DNA from: Burkholderiales bacterium
Lineage (GTDB): Bacteria; Pseudomonadota; Gammaproteobacteria; Burkholderiales; Burkholderiaceae_E
Direction: 5' to 3'
DNA: 64,000 bases
Assembly: GCA_026399875.1 (NCBI GenBank)
Contig: JAPLQF010000031.1
Span: 1-64,000 of the forward strand
This document shows, piece by piece, positions 55,362 to 64,000 of the stretch (its first letter is position 1; each line of letters opens with the position of its first letter). The notes beneath the pieces were generated by a model. It worked only from the letters and a program-made list of their open reading frames with translations, had not been told where the DNA came from and made no database searches. Made by a program: the position numbers and the translations under genes.

Positions 55362-56138
55362 TCAGAACTTGGTGTAGCCGCCGTCAATGATGAACTGCTC
55401 GCCGGTGGTGTAGGCCGCCCCGCCTCCCGCCAGATAGACCGCGATGCCACCGAAGTCATCGATGCTGCCCCAGCGGCGCATCGGGATGCGCGGCATGACA
55501 TTGCCGGCGAACTTGTCGTTGTTGAAGGACGGCTCGGTCATCTAGGTCTCGATCCAGCCGGGCAGGATCGAATTGACGCGGATGCGATGCCGGGCAAGTT
55601 CGACGGCGAGTGCGCGCACATAGGCGGTGACCGCGCCCTTGGACGCGCCGTAATGGCTGTTGCGGGCCGCGCCCTCGACCGCCGCCGTGCTGGCAGTGGC
55701 CACCAGCGAGCCGCCCTGGCCATGCTCGGCCATATGGCGCGCCGCCGCGCGGAAGGTCAGAAACACGCCTTCGACGTTGATGCGCTGAATGCGACGGAAT
55801 TCTTCGAGCGTCATGTCGAGCACGGTCTTGCCCTTGCCGCCGATGCCGGCATTGGCAAAGCATGAATCGACACGCCCGAGCGCTGCCACCGAGGCGGCAA
55901 AGGTATCGCCGACCTGATCCTCGTCACCGACGTCGCACACGAAGGCATGTACCCGCTTGGCGTCGCCGCACTCTTTGGCCAGCGCCGCGCGGGCATTTTC
56001 GGTCTTTTCGGCACGCGAGCCCCAGATCGCGACCGACGCGCCTGAGGCCAGCAGGGCGCGCGCCATGCCGTAGCCGATGCCGCCGTTGCCGCCGGTGATG
56101 ACCGAGCCATGCCCGGTGAGGTCGAAGGGTTTGTACAT
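55362..56138 (-). pseudogene. SDR gene interrupted by in-frame TAG
   Basis: A 258-codon classical SDR reading frame with one amber codon. The N-terminal 198 codons run from ATG 56138 (preceded by AAGGAG) through ITGGNGGIGYGMARALLASG and STAAVEGAARNSHYGASKGA to LPGWIET, where TAG (55544-55542) occurs. Without any frame change the sequence continues MTEPSFNNDKFAGNVMPRIPM and then DDFGGIAVYLAGGGAAYTTGE to FIIDGGYTKF and TGA at 55362, which is the normal SDR C-terminus. Related SDRs have Asp or similar at the TAG position. So a nonsense mutation, or a sequencing error, removes the last 60 residues, including part of the substrate loop. Confidence 0.85.
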
Positions 56139-56281
56139 GAGAGGGTCTCCTTGTCGAGGGCGCTTGCCGCGGCTGAATGGGATCGGTGAACGACATGATC
56201 CAATCGGCAATGATAACGGCTGACAGGCCGGGCTCGTCCCGATCGCGCCCGCAGGCGCTGCGACCAGGCCCTTCCCTAGTC

Positions 56282-57298
56282 CTAGTCGGCGACCGGCACC
56301 TTGCCCAGCACCACCTGCTCAAAGGCATGCAGCGACGTCGCGCCGCCGGTATGCAGAAAAAGAATATTTTCGTCCTTGCGGAAATAGCCCTTTCGCGAGA
56401 GGTCGATCAGGCCGGCCATCACCTTGCCGGTATAGACCGGGTCGAGCAGGATGCCCTCGGTGCGAGCAAGCATCTGCACCGCCTCGACCATCCGCTTGTT
56501 GGGGACCGAGTATTTCGGCCGCCAGTAGTCGCCGAAACTCAGCACCGCCTCGCGCGGCACTGTCAGGTCGATGCCCAGCAGATCGCACACCGCCTGCGCC
56601 TCGCGATGCACCAGCGGATCCTGATCGGCCGGATCTCGGCTGACGCCGATGCCAACAATCGGAAGATTGATGCGGTTGCCCAGAAAGCCGGCGAGCAGAC
56701 CGCCATGGGTGCCCGAGCTGCCCGAGCCGACCACCACGCGGTCGATCTTCACGCCCTGCTCAAAGAACTGCTGCTGCAACTCCTGCGCGCAGGCAACATA
56801 GCCCAGACCGCCCAGGGCATTGGAGCCGCCACCGGCGATGATGTAGGCCTTGCGGCCTACTGCAGCGAGCTGGTCGGCGACCCGCTTCATCGCGGCAGCC
56901 ATGTCGGTGCCGGCCGGCACGACCTCGATGTGCTCGACGCCCATCAGCCGGAACATGAAGTGATTGCCGCTGGCCTCATCGCTGAAGGAATCGGGCACCC
57001 GCTCCTCGATGACGAAGCGGCATTTCAGACCCTCCCGAACCGCTGCGGCCAGGGTGATGCGGCAGTGGTTCGACTGCGGCGCGCCGCAGGTCACCAGCGT
57101 GTCGGCACCCTGGGCCAGCGCATCGGCCACCAGGAACTCGAGCTTGCGGGTCTTGTTGCCGCCGGGAGTCAGGCCGAGCTGGTCATCGCGCTTGATCCAG
57201 ACCTGCGGGCCACCCAGTGCCTGCGTAAAGCGCGGCATGAATTCGAGCGCCGTGGCGCCATGGGTATAGACGCGGCGGGGAAAGCGGGAGAGGTCCAT
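56282..57298 (-). CDS. PLP-dependent D-cysteine desulfhydrase / cysteate sulfo-lyase family protein
   Basis: 338-aa fold-type II PLP enzyme of the ACC deaminase/D-cysteine desulfhydrase family. The PLP lysine is Lys49 in GGNKTRKLEF; APQSNHCRIT and VVVGSGSSGTHGGLLAG follow, then LDPVYTGKVMAGLID and LFLHTGGATSLHAF. Possible activities are D-cysteine desulfhydration or L-cysteate desulfonation (CuyA). The NHCRITLAAA and EERVPDSFSDEASGN stretch reminds me of CuyA-type enzymes, but this is unproven. A 65-base gap separates it from the large oxidoreductase gene upstream. Confidence 0.85.
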   Translation of the reverse strand: MDLSRFPRRVYTHGATALEFMPRFTQALGGPQVWIKRDDQLGLTPGGNKTRKLEFLVADALAQGADTLVTCGAPQSNHCRITLAAAVREGLKCRFVIEERVPDSFSDEASGNHFMFRLMGVEHIEVVPAGTDMAAAMKRVADQLAAVGRKAYIIAGGGSNALGGLGYVACAQELQQQFFEQGVKIDRVVVGSGSSGTHGGLLAGFLGNRINLPIVGIGVSRDPADQDPLVHREAQAVCDLLGIDLTVPREAVLSFGDYWRPKYSVPNKRMVEAVQMLARTEGILLDPVYTGKVMAGLIDLSRKGYFRKDENILFLHTGGATSLHAFEQVVLGKVPVAD

Positions 57299-57363
57299 CG
57301 TCAGGGACTCCAGGTGGCGTGATCATCGATCGGACAGACCGGGTGCGGCATGCTCGCGAGTGA

Positions 57364-60300
57364 TCAGACCAGCACGCGCTCGATGCCCCCATCGTTGGCC
57401 CGCCGGACATAGTCGGGCATCCAGTCGGCCCCCAGCACATGGCGGGCGATCTCGACCACGATGTAGTCGGCCTCGACCGCGACATCGCCTTCGTAACGCG
57501 ACAGACCCTGCAGGCAGGACGGGCAGGAGGTGAGCACCTTGACCGGCCCGTCGAAGGCCTCGCCGCTGCTGCCGGCCGGCGCTGCCTGGCGACCCTCGCG
57601 GATCGCCTGGCTGGCCCGCGTCATTTCCGACTCCTTGCGAAAACGCACCTGGGTCGAGATGTCGGGGCGCGCGACCGCAAGCGTGCCCGACTCGCCGCAG
57701 CAACGGTCGTTGTTGACGATGCGCCCGTTGACGTCCTCGTTCATCAGCGCATTGACCACCTTGAGCGGCGCATGCGCCTTCATCGGGCTGTGGCAGGGGT
57801 CGTGATACATGTAGCGGGTGCCGGTCACGCCTTCGAGGCGCACGCCCTTTTCCATCAGGAATTCATGGATGTCGAGGATGCGGCAGCCCGGGAAGATGCG
57901 ATCGAATTCGTACTTCTGGAGCTGGTCGTAGCAGGTGCCGCACGACACCACCACGGTCTTGATATCGAGGTAGTTGAGCGTGTTGGCGACCCGGTGAAAG
58001 AGCACCCGGTTGTCGGTGATGATCTTGTCGGCCTTGTCGAAATCGCCCGAGCCGCGCTGCGGATAGCCGCAGCACAGATAGCCCGGTGGCAGCACGGTTT
58101 GTACGCCGACATGCCAGAGCATCGCCTGCGTGGCCAGGCCGACCTGCGAGAACAGCCGCTCGGAGCCGCAGCCCGGAAAATAGAAGACCGCCTCGGCATC
58201 GACCGCCATCGCGCGCGGATCGCGGATGATCGGGACATAGCGGGCATCCTCGATGTCGAGCAGCGCGCGAGCCGCCTTCTTGGGCAGATTGCCCGGCATC
58301 TTCTTGTTGACGAAGTGAATCACCTGCTCGGTAAGCTTCGGGCGCCCCACGGTGGCCGGCGGCTGCGCGGTTTGTGCCTTGGCCGGCGCCTTGAGCACAT
58401 CGTGCGCGATGCGCTGCGCCTTGTAGCCCCAGTCGATCATGACCTTGCGGGCCAGATTGATCGTGCTCGGACTGGTCGCGTTCAGAAAAAACATCGAGGC
58501 CGCGGTGCCCGGGTTGAAGCGCTTCTGACCCATCTTGCGCAGCAGGTTGCGCATTGCCATCGAGACATCGCCGAAGTCGATGTCGACCGGGCAAGGCGTG
58601 GCGCACTTGTGGCAGATGGTGCAGTGATCGGCGACATCGCCGAACTCATCCCAGTGTCGGATGGACACACCGCGACGGGTCTGCTCTTCATAGAGGAAGG
58701 CCTCGATGAGGAGCGACGTGGCCAGGATCTTGTCGCGCGGGCTGTAGAGCAGATTGGCACGGGGCACATGGGTCGAGCAGACCGGCTTGCACTTGCCGCA
58801 ACGCAGGCAGTCCTTGATCGAGTCGGCGATCGAGCCGATGTCGGACTGCTGCAGGATCAGCGACTCGGCACCCATCAGCCCGAAACTCGGGGTGTAGGCA
58901 TTACGCAGATCGCCATCGGCCAGCAGCTTGCCGCGGTTGAAGCGCCCCTCGGGATCGACGCGTTGCTTGTAGTCGCGAAACTCGCTCAACTCATCGGTCG
59001 TCAGGAACTCGAGCTTGGTAATGCCGATGCCGTGCTCGCCGGAGATGACGCCATCGAGCGAGCGGGCCAGCGCCATGATGCGGGCGACCGCCTGATTGGC
59101 CTCCTGCAGCATCGCGTAGTCGTCGGAATTGACCGGCAGATTGGTGTGAACGTTGCCGTCGCCGGCATGCATGTGCAGCGCCACGAACACCCGCCCGCGC
59201 AGCACCTTGCGGTGCAGCTCGATGCAGCGCTCGAGGATCGGTCCGAAGGCCTGCCCGGAAAACACCGCCGACAGCGGGGCGAGCAGCTCGGCCTTCCAGG
59301 ACACCCTGATCGTGCGGTCCTGCAGAAGATGAAAGAGGCGCTGGCCGGCATCGGCGCCCGAGCGGCCCTGCGCGGTCGGCAGGGCCGCCGCCAGCCCGAG
59401 TTTGGCAAAGTGGGCGAACGCTGCGGCCAGCGGCGAATCGATCTCGTGCAGCAGGAACTCCCAGCGGGCCCTGACCTGCGTGAGCAGCTCGTTTGCCTGT
59501 GCCACCCGCTCGAGCAGCATCTCGAGCGGTACCCGGGCATTGGCGCCGCCCTCGTCGGACTTGCCAAGCGGCAAAGCCGCCGGGTCAGCCGACAGCAGCG
59601 TCTGGAGCTCGTCGACCAGCCGCAGCTTGTTGCGGATCGAAAGCTCAATGTTGATGTGCTCGATGCCGTCGGTGTATTCGGCCATGCGCGGCAAGGGGAT
59701 CACGACGTCTTCGTTGATCTTGAAGGCGTTGGTGTGACGCGCGATGGCCGCAGTGCGGGCGCGGTCGAGCCAGAAAGTCTTGCGCGACTCGGGCGAAACC
59801 GCCACGAAGCCCTCGCCGCTGCGGGCATTGGCCATGCGCACGACTTCGGAGGTGGCGCGCGCCACGCCCTCTTCGTCATCGCCCACGATGTCGCCGAACA
59901 GCGCCATCTTGGGCAGGCTGCCTCGACGCGACTTGGTGGCATAGCCGACCGCGCGCAGATAGCGCTCATCGAGATGCTCAAGACCGGCGAGGATGGCGCC
60001 ATGCGGGCGGGCATCGAGATAACTCTTGATCTCGACGATCGAGGGCACGGCATCCTTGGCCTGTCCGAAAAACTCCAGACACACCGTGCGGACATGACGC
60101 GGCATGCGATGCAGAACCCATCGCGCCGAGGTGATCAGGCCGTCGCAGCCTTCTTTCTGGATGCCGGGCAGACCGGCCAGAAACTTGTCGGTGACATCCT
60201 TGCCCAGACCCTGCTTGCGAAAGCGGGCACCCGGGATCTCGAGCAGCTCGGTGCGCATCGGCTCGCCGCGCATGGTGCCGTCGGCACCGAGCCGGTCGGG

Positions 60301-61389
60301 TGCGTACCAGTCGAGGCGAAAGCGCGCCGTGGGCGCGTCATGAATCTTGCCGAGGTTGTGACCGATGCGGGTGACTTCGAGCCAGTTGCCCTGCGGATCG
60401 ACCATTCGCCACCAGGCGAGGTTGTCGAGCGCGGTGCCCCAGAGCACCGCCTTCTTGCCGCCGGCATTCATGGCGATGTTGCCGCCAATGCACGAAGCCT
60501 CGAGCGATGTCGGATCGACCGCAAAGACCAGCCCGGCGGCATCGGCCGCTTCGGTCACGCGCTTGGTGACCACGCCGGCCTCGGAGAAAATCGTGGCGAC
60601 CGGGCCATCGACTTCGGGCAGCTGCTGCTGAGCCACGGCGCCAATCCCGATGAGCTTTTCGGTATTGATGACCGCCGACATCGGCGTGAGCGGAATCGCG
60701 CCGCCGGTGTAGCCGGTGCCGCCGCCGCGCGGAATGATGGTCAGACCAAGCTCGATGCAGCCGGCCACCAGTTGCGCGATCTGCGCCTCGGAGTCGGGCA
60801 TCAGCACGACGAAGGGATATTCGACACGCCAGTCGGTGGCGTCGGTTACATGCGACACCCGTGACATGCCATCGAAGCGGATATTGTCGCGGGCGGTCAC
60901 TTTCGACAGCAGACGCAGGGTGCGGGCGCGCAGGTCGGCGGTCTGATCGAAGGTTTCGCGAAAGCGCTCGATCGCGGCATGGGCGAGCTCGAGCAGGCGG
61001 GCCACTCGCTCGGAGCGCACCGGCGCGAGCGCTGAGGTATCGACCGGCAGGGCATCGGGTTCGCGACGCCGCTCGATCTCGGTCAGCCGATGGGTCAGTG
61101 CCTCGATCAGCGCGGTGCGCCTGCGCGGATTGTCGAGCAGATCGTCCTGCAGGAAGGGGTTGCGCTGCACGACCCAGATGTCGCCCAGCACTTCATAGAG
61201 CATGCGCGCCGAGCGGCCGGTGCGACGTTCGGCGCGCAGCGACCCGACAATGTCCCAGGCTTCGGTTCCGAGCACCCGCAGCACGATCTCGCGGTCGGAG
61301 AACGAGGTGTAGTTGTAGGGAATCTCGCGCAGACGCGCGTCGTCTTGGGTTGCATGGCCGGCTAAAGCCAGCGGGATGGGCGCATTCAT
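57364..61389 (-). CDS. FAD/FMN-binding oxidoreductase with DUF3683 and (Fe-S)-binding domains
   Basis: 1341-aa fusion protein. The N-terminal about 120 residues are the DUF3683 region. An FAD-binding type 4 domain (about 190-340) holds the [17 protein letters not shown] motif. The FAD-linked oxidase C-terminal domain runs to about residue 830. Two 4Fe-4S motifs, [12 protein letters not shown] and [14 protein letters not shown], lie at about 860-940, followed by two CCG domains ([11 protein letters not shown] and [10 protein letters not shown] near 1105 and 1230). It resembles D-lactate dehydrogenase/glycolate oxidase GlcD plus GlcF in one chain, probably feeding electrons to quinone. The substrate is not known. 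ATG 61389 chosen from the conserved N-terminus. Confidence 0.92.
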   Translation of the reverse strand: MNAPIPLALAGHATQDDARLREIPYNYTSFSDREIVLRVLGTEAWDIVGSLRAERRTGRSARMLYEVLGDIWVVQRNPFLQDDLLDNPRRRTALIEALTHRLTEIERRREPDALPVDTSALAPVRSERVARLLELAHAAIERFRETFDQTADLRARTLRLLSKVTARDNIRFDGMSRVSHVTDATDWRVEYPFVVLMPDSEAQIAQLVAGCIELGLTIIPRGGGTGYTGGAIPLTPMSAVINTEKLIGIGAVAQQQLPEVDGPVATIFSEAGVVTKRVTEAADAAGLVFAVDPTSLEASCIGGNIAMNAGGKKAVLWGTALDNLAWWRMVDPQGNWLEVTRIGHNLGKIHDAPTARFRLDWYAPDRLGADGTMRGEPMRTELLEIPGARFRKQGLGKDVTDKFLAGLPGIQKEGCDGLITSARWVLHRMPRHVRTVCLEFFGQAKDAVPSIVEIKSYLDARPHGAILAGLEHLDERYLRAVGYATKSRRGSLPKMALFGDIVGDDEEGVARATSEVVRMANARSGEGFVAVSPESRKTFWLDRARTAAIARHTNAFKINEDVVIPLPRMAEYTDGIEHINIELSIRNKLRLVDELQTLLSADPAALPLGKSDEGGANARVPLEMLLERVAQANELLTQVRARWEFLLHEIDSPLAAAFAHFAKLGLAAALPTAQGRSGADAGQRLFHLLQDRTIRVSWKAELLAPLSAVFSGQAFGPILERCIELHRKVLRGRVFVALHMHAGDGNVHTNLPVNSDDYAMLQEANQAVARIMALARSLDGVISGEHGIGITKLEFLTTDELSEFRDYKQRVDPEGRFNRGKLLADGDLRNAYTPSFGLMGAESLILQQSDIGSIADSIKDCLRCGKCKPVCSTHVPRANLLYSPRDKILATSLLIEAFLYEEQTRRGVSIRHWDEFGDVADHCTICHKCATPCPVDIDFGDVSMAMRNLLRKMGQKRFNPGTAASMFFLNATSPSTINLARKVMIDWGYKAQRIAHDVLKAPAKAQTAQPPATVGRPKLTEQVIHFVNKKMPGNLPKKAARALLDIEDARYVPIIRDPRAMAVDAEAVFYFPGCGSERLFSQVGLATQAMLWHVGVQTVLPPGYLCCGYPQRGSGDFDKADKIITDNRVLFHRVANTLNYLDIKTVVVSCGTCYDQLQKYEFDRIFPGCRILDIHEFLMEKGVRLEGVTGTRYMYHDPCHSPMKAHAPLKVVNALMNEDVNGRIVNNDRCCGESGTLAVARPDISTQVRFRKESEMTRASQAIREGRQAAPAGSSGEAFDGPVKVLTSCPSCLQGLSRYEGDVAVEADYIVVEIARHVLGADWMPDYVRRANDGGIERVLV

Positions 61390-61424
61390 CAGTGAATTGT
61401 AGACCGCCAAGCGGTTCCCCACCT

Positions 61425-61478
61425 GACAGCGGGGGAATGCGACAGAAAGGGGTGCGACAGAGAGGGGTGCGACAGCGG
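61425..61478. repeat. 15-16-bp tandem repeats upstream of the oxidoreductase
   Basis: Units beginning GACAG: GACAGCGGGGGAATGC, GACAGAAAGGGGTGC, GACAGAGAGGGGTGC and a partial GACAGCGG. They lie between the yqaA stop and the oxidoreductase start. Confidence 0.8.
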
Positions 61479-61499
61479 CCTCGGGCAGACAACCCGGGA

Positions 61500-61521
61500 A
61501 TCACCCGCCGATCACCCGCCA
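61500..61521. repeat. 11-bp tandem duplication after yqaA
   Basis: ATCACCCGCCG followed by ATCACCCGCCA, five bases beyond the yqaA stop codon. On the minus strand each unit includes GGTGAT. Confidence 0.75.
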
Positions 61522-61526
61522 GGGAC

Positions 61527-62021
61527 TCAGCCGGTCATGAACGGCGCGGCAAACTTCATCCACCAGGCGTCGGGAATCCAGAGCAACGCCCCGGTAAAGC
61601 TCACATAGCGGATGAATTTGCCGATCGTCATGTAGACCGCGCTCGGCCAGAAGGGCAGTTTGAGCCAGCCCGCCACCGCGCACAGCGGATCGCCGACCAC
61701 CGGCAACCAGGCCAGCAGCAGCATTTTTGGGCCGAAACGCTCCAGCCAGGTGAGATAACGGGTGCTGCGGCGGTCAGCCAGCGCTTTCTTGGCCCCCAGG
61801 CCCAGCCAGAAACTGGTCAGTCCGCCAAGGGTGTTGGCCAGCGTCGCCACACAGACCGTGAGCCAGAACTGATCGGGGTTGAGCTTGACGAAACCGAAAA
61901 CCGCCGGCGCCGACCCCATCGGCAGGAGGGTCGCCGAAATGAAGGCGATGAGCGCAACGCTCAGCAGGCCGTTTTCGGGCACGGCATACCAGGCCAGCAG
62001 ATGGTCGACGATCGCTTGCAT
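61527..62021 (-). CDS. YqaA family membrane protein (DedA-like, VTT domain)
   Basis: 164-aa membrane protein of the YqaA/SNARE-associated (VTT/DedA) group. It shows ALIAFISATLLPMGSAPAVFGF, ANTLGGLTSFWLGLG and RFGPKMLLLAWLPVVGDPLCAVAGWL. These small proteins have re-entrant loops and four to five membrane segments; their role in lipid or ion movement is unresolved. Divergent from ilvA, with 38 bases between start codons. Confidence 0.88.
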   Translation of the reverse strand: MQAIVDHLLAWYAVPENGLLSVALIAFISATLLPMGSAPAVFGFVKLNPDQFWLTVCVATLANTLGGLTSFWLGLGAKKALADRRSTRYLTWLERFGPKMLLLAWLPVVGDPLCAVAGWLKLPFWPSAVYMTIGKFIRYVSFTGALLWIPDAWWMKFAAPFMTG

Positions 62022-62059
62022 CCGGACAGTTTATGCCGGCAGGTAGAATCGGTCGCCTT

Positions 62060-63616
62060 ATGCCTGCCGAATATCTCAAACGCATCCTGACCGCGCGCGT
62101 CTACGACGTCGCCTTCGAATCGCCGCTGGAGCGCGCCGAAACGCTGTCCGCCCGACTCGGCAACACGGTGATGCTCAAGCGCGAAGACCTGCAGTCGGTC
62201 TTCTCCTTCAAGCTGCGGGGCGCCTACAACAAGATGGCGCATCTGTCGGCACAGCAGCTTGGCGCCGGCGTGATCGCCGCCTCGGCCGGAAACCACGCGC
62301 AGGGCGTGGCACTGGCCGCCAGCCGGCTCGGTTGCCGCGCGGTCATCGTGATGCCGGTGACCACGCCGCAGGTCAAGATTGATGCGGTGCTGGCGCGGGG
62401 CGCGCGGGTGGTGCTGCATGGCGACTCCTACTCCGATGCCTATGCCCATGCGCTCGAGCTGCAGGCCCGCGATCAACTGACCTTCGTGCATCCCTTCGAT
62501 GACCCCGATGTCATCGCCGGCCAGGGCACGATCGGCATGGAAGTGCTGCGCCAGCATCCCGGACCGATCGACGCGATCTTCATTCCCATCGGCGGGGGCG
62601 GCCTGGCGGCAGGCGTCTCGGCTTATGTGAAGCAGCTTCGACCCGAGATCAGGCTGATCGGCGTTCAGACCATCGACTCCGACGCGATGGCCCGCTCACT
62701 GAAAGCCGGTCGGCGCATCGAGTTGTCCGAAGTCGGCCTTTTTTCCGATGGCACGGCGGTCAAACAGGTCGGCGTCGAGACCTTCCGGCTGTGCCAGGCC
62801 TGCCTGGACGATGTCATCCTGGTCGATACCGATGAAATCTGCGCCGCCATCAAGGATGTCTTTCAGGACACCCGCTCGATCCTCGAGCCGGCCGGTGCGC
62901 TGGCGGTGGCCGGCGCCAAGGCCTGGCTGGAGCGCGAGGCGCTGGCACGCGGCGGCAGCGCGCCCACCGGGCTGACCCTGGTGGCGCTGACCTGCGGTGC
63001 CAACATGAACTTCGACCGGCTGCGCTTCGTGTCCGAGCGCGCCGAAATCGGCGAGCAGCGCGAAGCGGTGTTCGCAGTGACCATCCCGGAAGAACGCGGC
63101 AGCTTCCGGCGGTTTTGCGAACTGATCGGCCCGCGCAACGTGACCGAGTTCAACTACCGGATCGCCGATGCCAGCGTGGCCCATGTCTTTGTCGGCCTGC
63201 AGGTCGCCAACCGGGAGCAGGCCCGCGAGACCGCCCGCAACTTCGAGGCCAACGGGTTCGCAGCACTCGACCTGTCAGATGACGAACTCGCCAAATCGCA
63301 TGTCCGCCACCTGGTGGGCGGGCATTCGCCGCTGGCCCGGGATGAACTGCTCTATCGCTTCGAGTTTCCGGAGCGCCCGGGCGCGCTGATGCGCTTTCTG
63401 ACCAGCATGAGCCCAAACTGGAATATCTCGCTCTTTCATTACCGCAACCATGGTGCCGACTACGGCCGGATCCTGGTCGGACTGCAGGTGCCGGGCGCCG
63501 ACAAGGCCGCTTTCGACGCCTTTCTGTCGGGCCTGGGCTATCGCTGGTGGGATGAAAGCCAGCACCCTGCCTACCGGCTGTTTCTGGCTGCCGGGGGCGA
63601 ATCCGATCGATCCTGA
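62060..63616 (+). CDS. ilvA: Threonine ammonia-lyase, biosynthetic
   Basis: 518-aa PLP enzyme deaminating threonine to 2-oxobutyrate for isoleucine. Catalytic Lys51 lies in SFKLRGAYNK; AASAGNHAQGVA and IPIGGGGLAAGVSAYVK are the other PLP-contact motifs. The C-terminal 200 residues are two ACT-like regulatory domains (EERGSFRRFCELIGPRNVTEF and EFPERPGALMRFLTSMSPNWNISLFHYRNHG-type blocks), as in the isoleucine-sensitive enzyme. A TAGAAT at 62044-62049 lies only ten bases before the ATG, so the transcript may be nearly leaderless; the -35 is poor. Confidence 0.96.
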   Translation: MPAEYLKRILTARVYDVAFESPLERAETLSARLGNTVMLKREDLQSVFSFKLRGAYNKMAHLSAQQLGAGVIAASAGNHAQGVALAASRLGCRAVIVMPVTTPQVKIDAVLARGARVVLHGDSYSDAYAHALELQARDQLTFVHPFDDPDVIAGQGTIGMEVLRQHPGPIDAIFIPIGGGGLAAGVSAYVKQLRPEIRLIGVQTIDSDAMARSLKAGRRIELSEVGLFSDGTAVKQVGVETFRLCQACLDDVILVDTDEICAAIKDVFQDTRSILEPAGALAVAGAKAWLEREALARGGSAPTGLTLVALTCGANMNFDRLRFVSERAEIGEQREAVFAVTIPEERGSFRRFCELIGPRNVTEFNYRIADASVAHVFVGLQVANREQARETARNFEANGFAALDLSDDELAKSHVRHLVGGHSPLARDELLYRFEFPERPGALMRFLTSMSPNWNISLFHYRNHGADYGRILVGLQVPGADKAAFDAFLSGLGYRWWDESQHPAYRLFLAAGGESDRS

Positions 63617-63680
63617 AACCGGCGCTTCATGATCATGCTGACCGCGAGCACCGCAACAGGTAAACTGACTGTAAACTTTA

Positions 63681-63732
63681 GTTGACTGTCGCAACTGACT
63701 GCCACGGTTGACTGCCGCAGTTGACTGACTTC
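63681..63732. repeat. Four 13-bp tandem units upstream of hemA
   Basis: GTTGACTGTCGCA, ACTGACTGCCACG, GTTGACTGCCGCA, GTTGACTGACTTC: exact 13-bp period with varied sequence. Each carries a TTGACT or CTGACT core resembling a -35 box. The array lies 24 bases before the hemA start. Together with about 60 bases after the ilvA stop it makes up the ilvA-hemA gap. Confidence 0.85.
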
Positions 63733-63755
63733 CAGGCGATTTAACGGGCTGCCCC

Positions 63756-64000
63756 ATGCAACTCCTCACCCTCGGCTTGAACCACACCACCGCGCCTCTG
63801 GCGCTGCGCGAGAAGGTGGCGTTTCCGGGCGAAGCCCTGCGTGATGCGGTCGCCAACCTGAGGGGCGAACTGCGCAGCGTCCTGCCCGAAACCGCGATTC
63901 TGTCGACCTGCAACCGGACCGAGATCTACTGCGCGACGCCCGAACCTGCGCAGGCGCGCTCGGCGATCACCCGCTGGATGGCCGACTTCAACGGGCTGGG
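63756..64000 (+). CDS. hemA: Glutamyl-tRNA reductase, N-terminal part (cut by window edge)
   Basis: The first enzyme of C5 tetrapyrrole synthesis, reducing glutamyl-tRNA to glutamate-1-semialdehyde. 81 complete codons are present. The start [20 protein letters not shown] and the catalytic Cys52 in [11 protein letters not shown] are unmistakable. The frame is open to the window edge. A weak ribosome binding site precedes the ATG. Confidence 0.95.
   Translation, partial: MQLLTLGLNHTTAPLALREKVAFPGEALRDAVANLRGELRSVLPETAILSTCNRTEIYCATPEPAQARSAITRWMADFNGL

Noticed and set aside
55542-55544. TAG as a recoded (pyrrolysine or suppressor) codon
   Set aside because: No sign of a pyrrolysine system or suppressor tRNA in the window; a simple nonsense change or error is more likely.
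57439-60864. A 1141-codon open frame on the plus strand, antisense to the large FAD/Fe-S oxidoreductase
   Set aside because: The minus-strand frame has clear FAD, 4Fe-4S and CCG motifs; the antisense frame is open because of strong G/C codon bias and has no recognisable domain.

Overview
The window is a GC-rich chromosomal segment of a betaproteobacterium, almost certainly of the order Burkholderiales. The 5' part of a 16S rRNA gene at the left edge has a Burkholderiales-type sequence. Several neighbourhoods are typical of that group: rpe-gph-trpE, apaG-mltA, dsbC-ubiH, DUF971-ubiE-Tim44-ubiJ, Bug/TctBA tripartite tricarboxylate transporters, a DUF3683 FAD/Fe-S oxidoreductase, and ilvA followed by hemA. 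No prophage, insertion sequence, plasmid function or CRISPR array is visible. Genes are densely packed and many neighbours overlap by ATGA or GTGA.

Layout. 1-703: start of an rrn operon on the minus strand, with 16S 5' end, boxA and two tandem promoters. 936-5604: paaI, paaK, acuI and an M61 peptidase. 5555-12997 (minus): trpC, trpD, trpG, then a membrane acyltransferase and an opposed CAP-domain lipoprotein, then trpE, gph, rpe; the tryptophan operon is split by these two genes. 13046-16899: apaG, a tiny membrane ORF, mltA, dsbC, ubiH. 17027-17102: tRNA-Phe(GAA) with visible promoter and terminator. 17190-19127: TauD/TfdA dioxygenase and an orphan Bug protein. 19302-22673 (minus): pxpB-pxpC-pxpA-truC (5-oxoprolinase), divergent from a Bug-TctB-TctA importer at 23023-26030. 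26088-28671: SDR, divergent from a thiolase-fold/DUF35 pair. 28748-32938: exported formylglycine-generating enzyme, GT2 glycosyltransferase, SDR, HiPIP, pirin. 33162-38966: solute-binding protein translationally coupled to a large hybrid histidine kinase, an exported methyltransferase-like protein and a PerM/AI-2E-type permease. 39082-42005 (minus): LpxR-like lipid A deacylase and Uup ABC-F ATPase. 42139-48202: complete Mrp/Pha cation/proton antiporter operon with fused A-B subunit. 48213-56138: HNH endonuclease, asparaginase, ubiJ, Tim44-like, ubiE, DUF971, an unknown 514-aa protein, a metallophosphoesterase and an SDR gene broken by an in-frame TAG. 56282-62021 (minus): PLP-dependent D-cysteine desulfhydrase/cysteate lyase family enzyme, a 1341-aa FAD/Fe-S oxidoreductase, and YqaA. 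62060-64000: ilvA and the start of hemA.

How the parts fit. Most genes are housekeeping: tryptophan, isoleucine, ubiquinone, heme entry, rRNA, tRNA-Phe and disulfide isomerisation. A second layer is catabolic and transport: phenylacetyl-CoA activation, acyl-CoA/CoA-ester chemistry, 5-oxoproline hydrolysis with a likely cognate importer, and several organosulfur-related families. Nothing in the window is a defence island or secondary metabolite cluster.

The most unusual recurring signal is a set of short tandem duplications (11-18 bp units, three of them exactly 13 bp) in intergenic spacers. Some of them contain the stop codon of the adjacent gene. The split trp operon, the solute-binding-protein/hybrid-kinase pair, the thiolase-fold protein lacking its nucleophilic cysteine, the intact exported FGE without a sulfatase, and the nonsense-interrupted SDR are the other points worth a second look. 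All functional calls are from reading the sequence; no database search was run.
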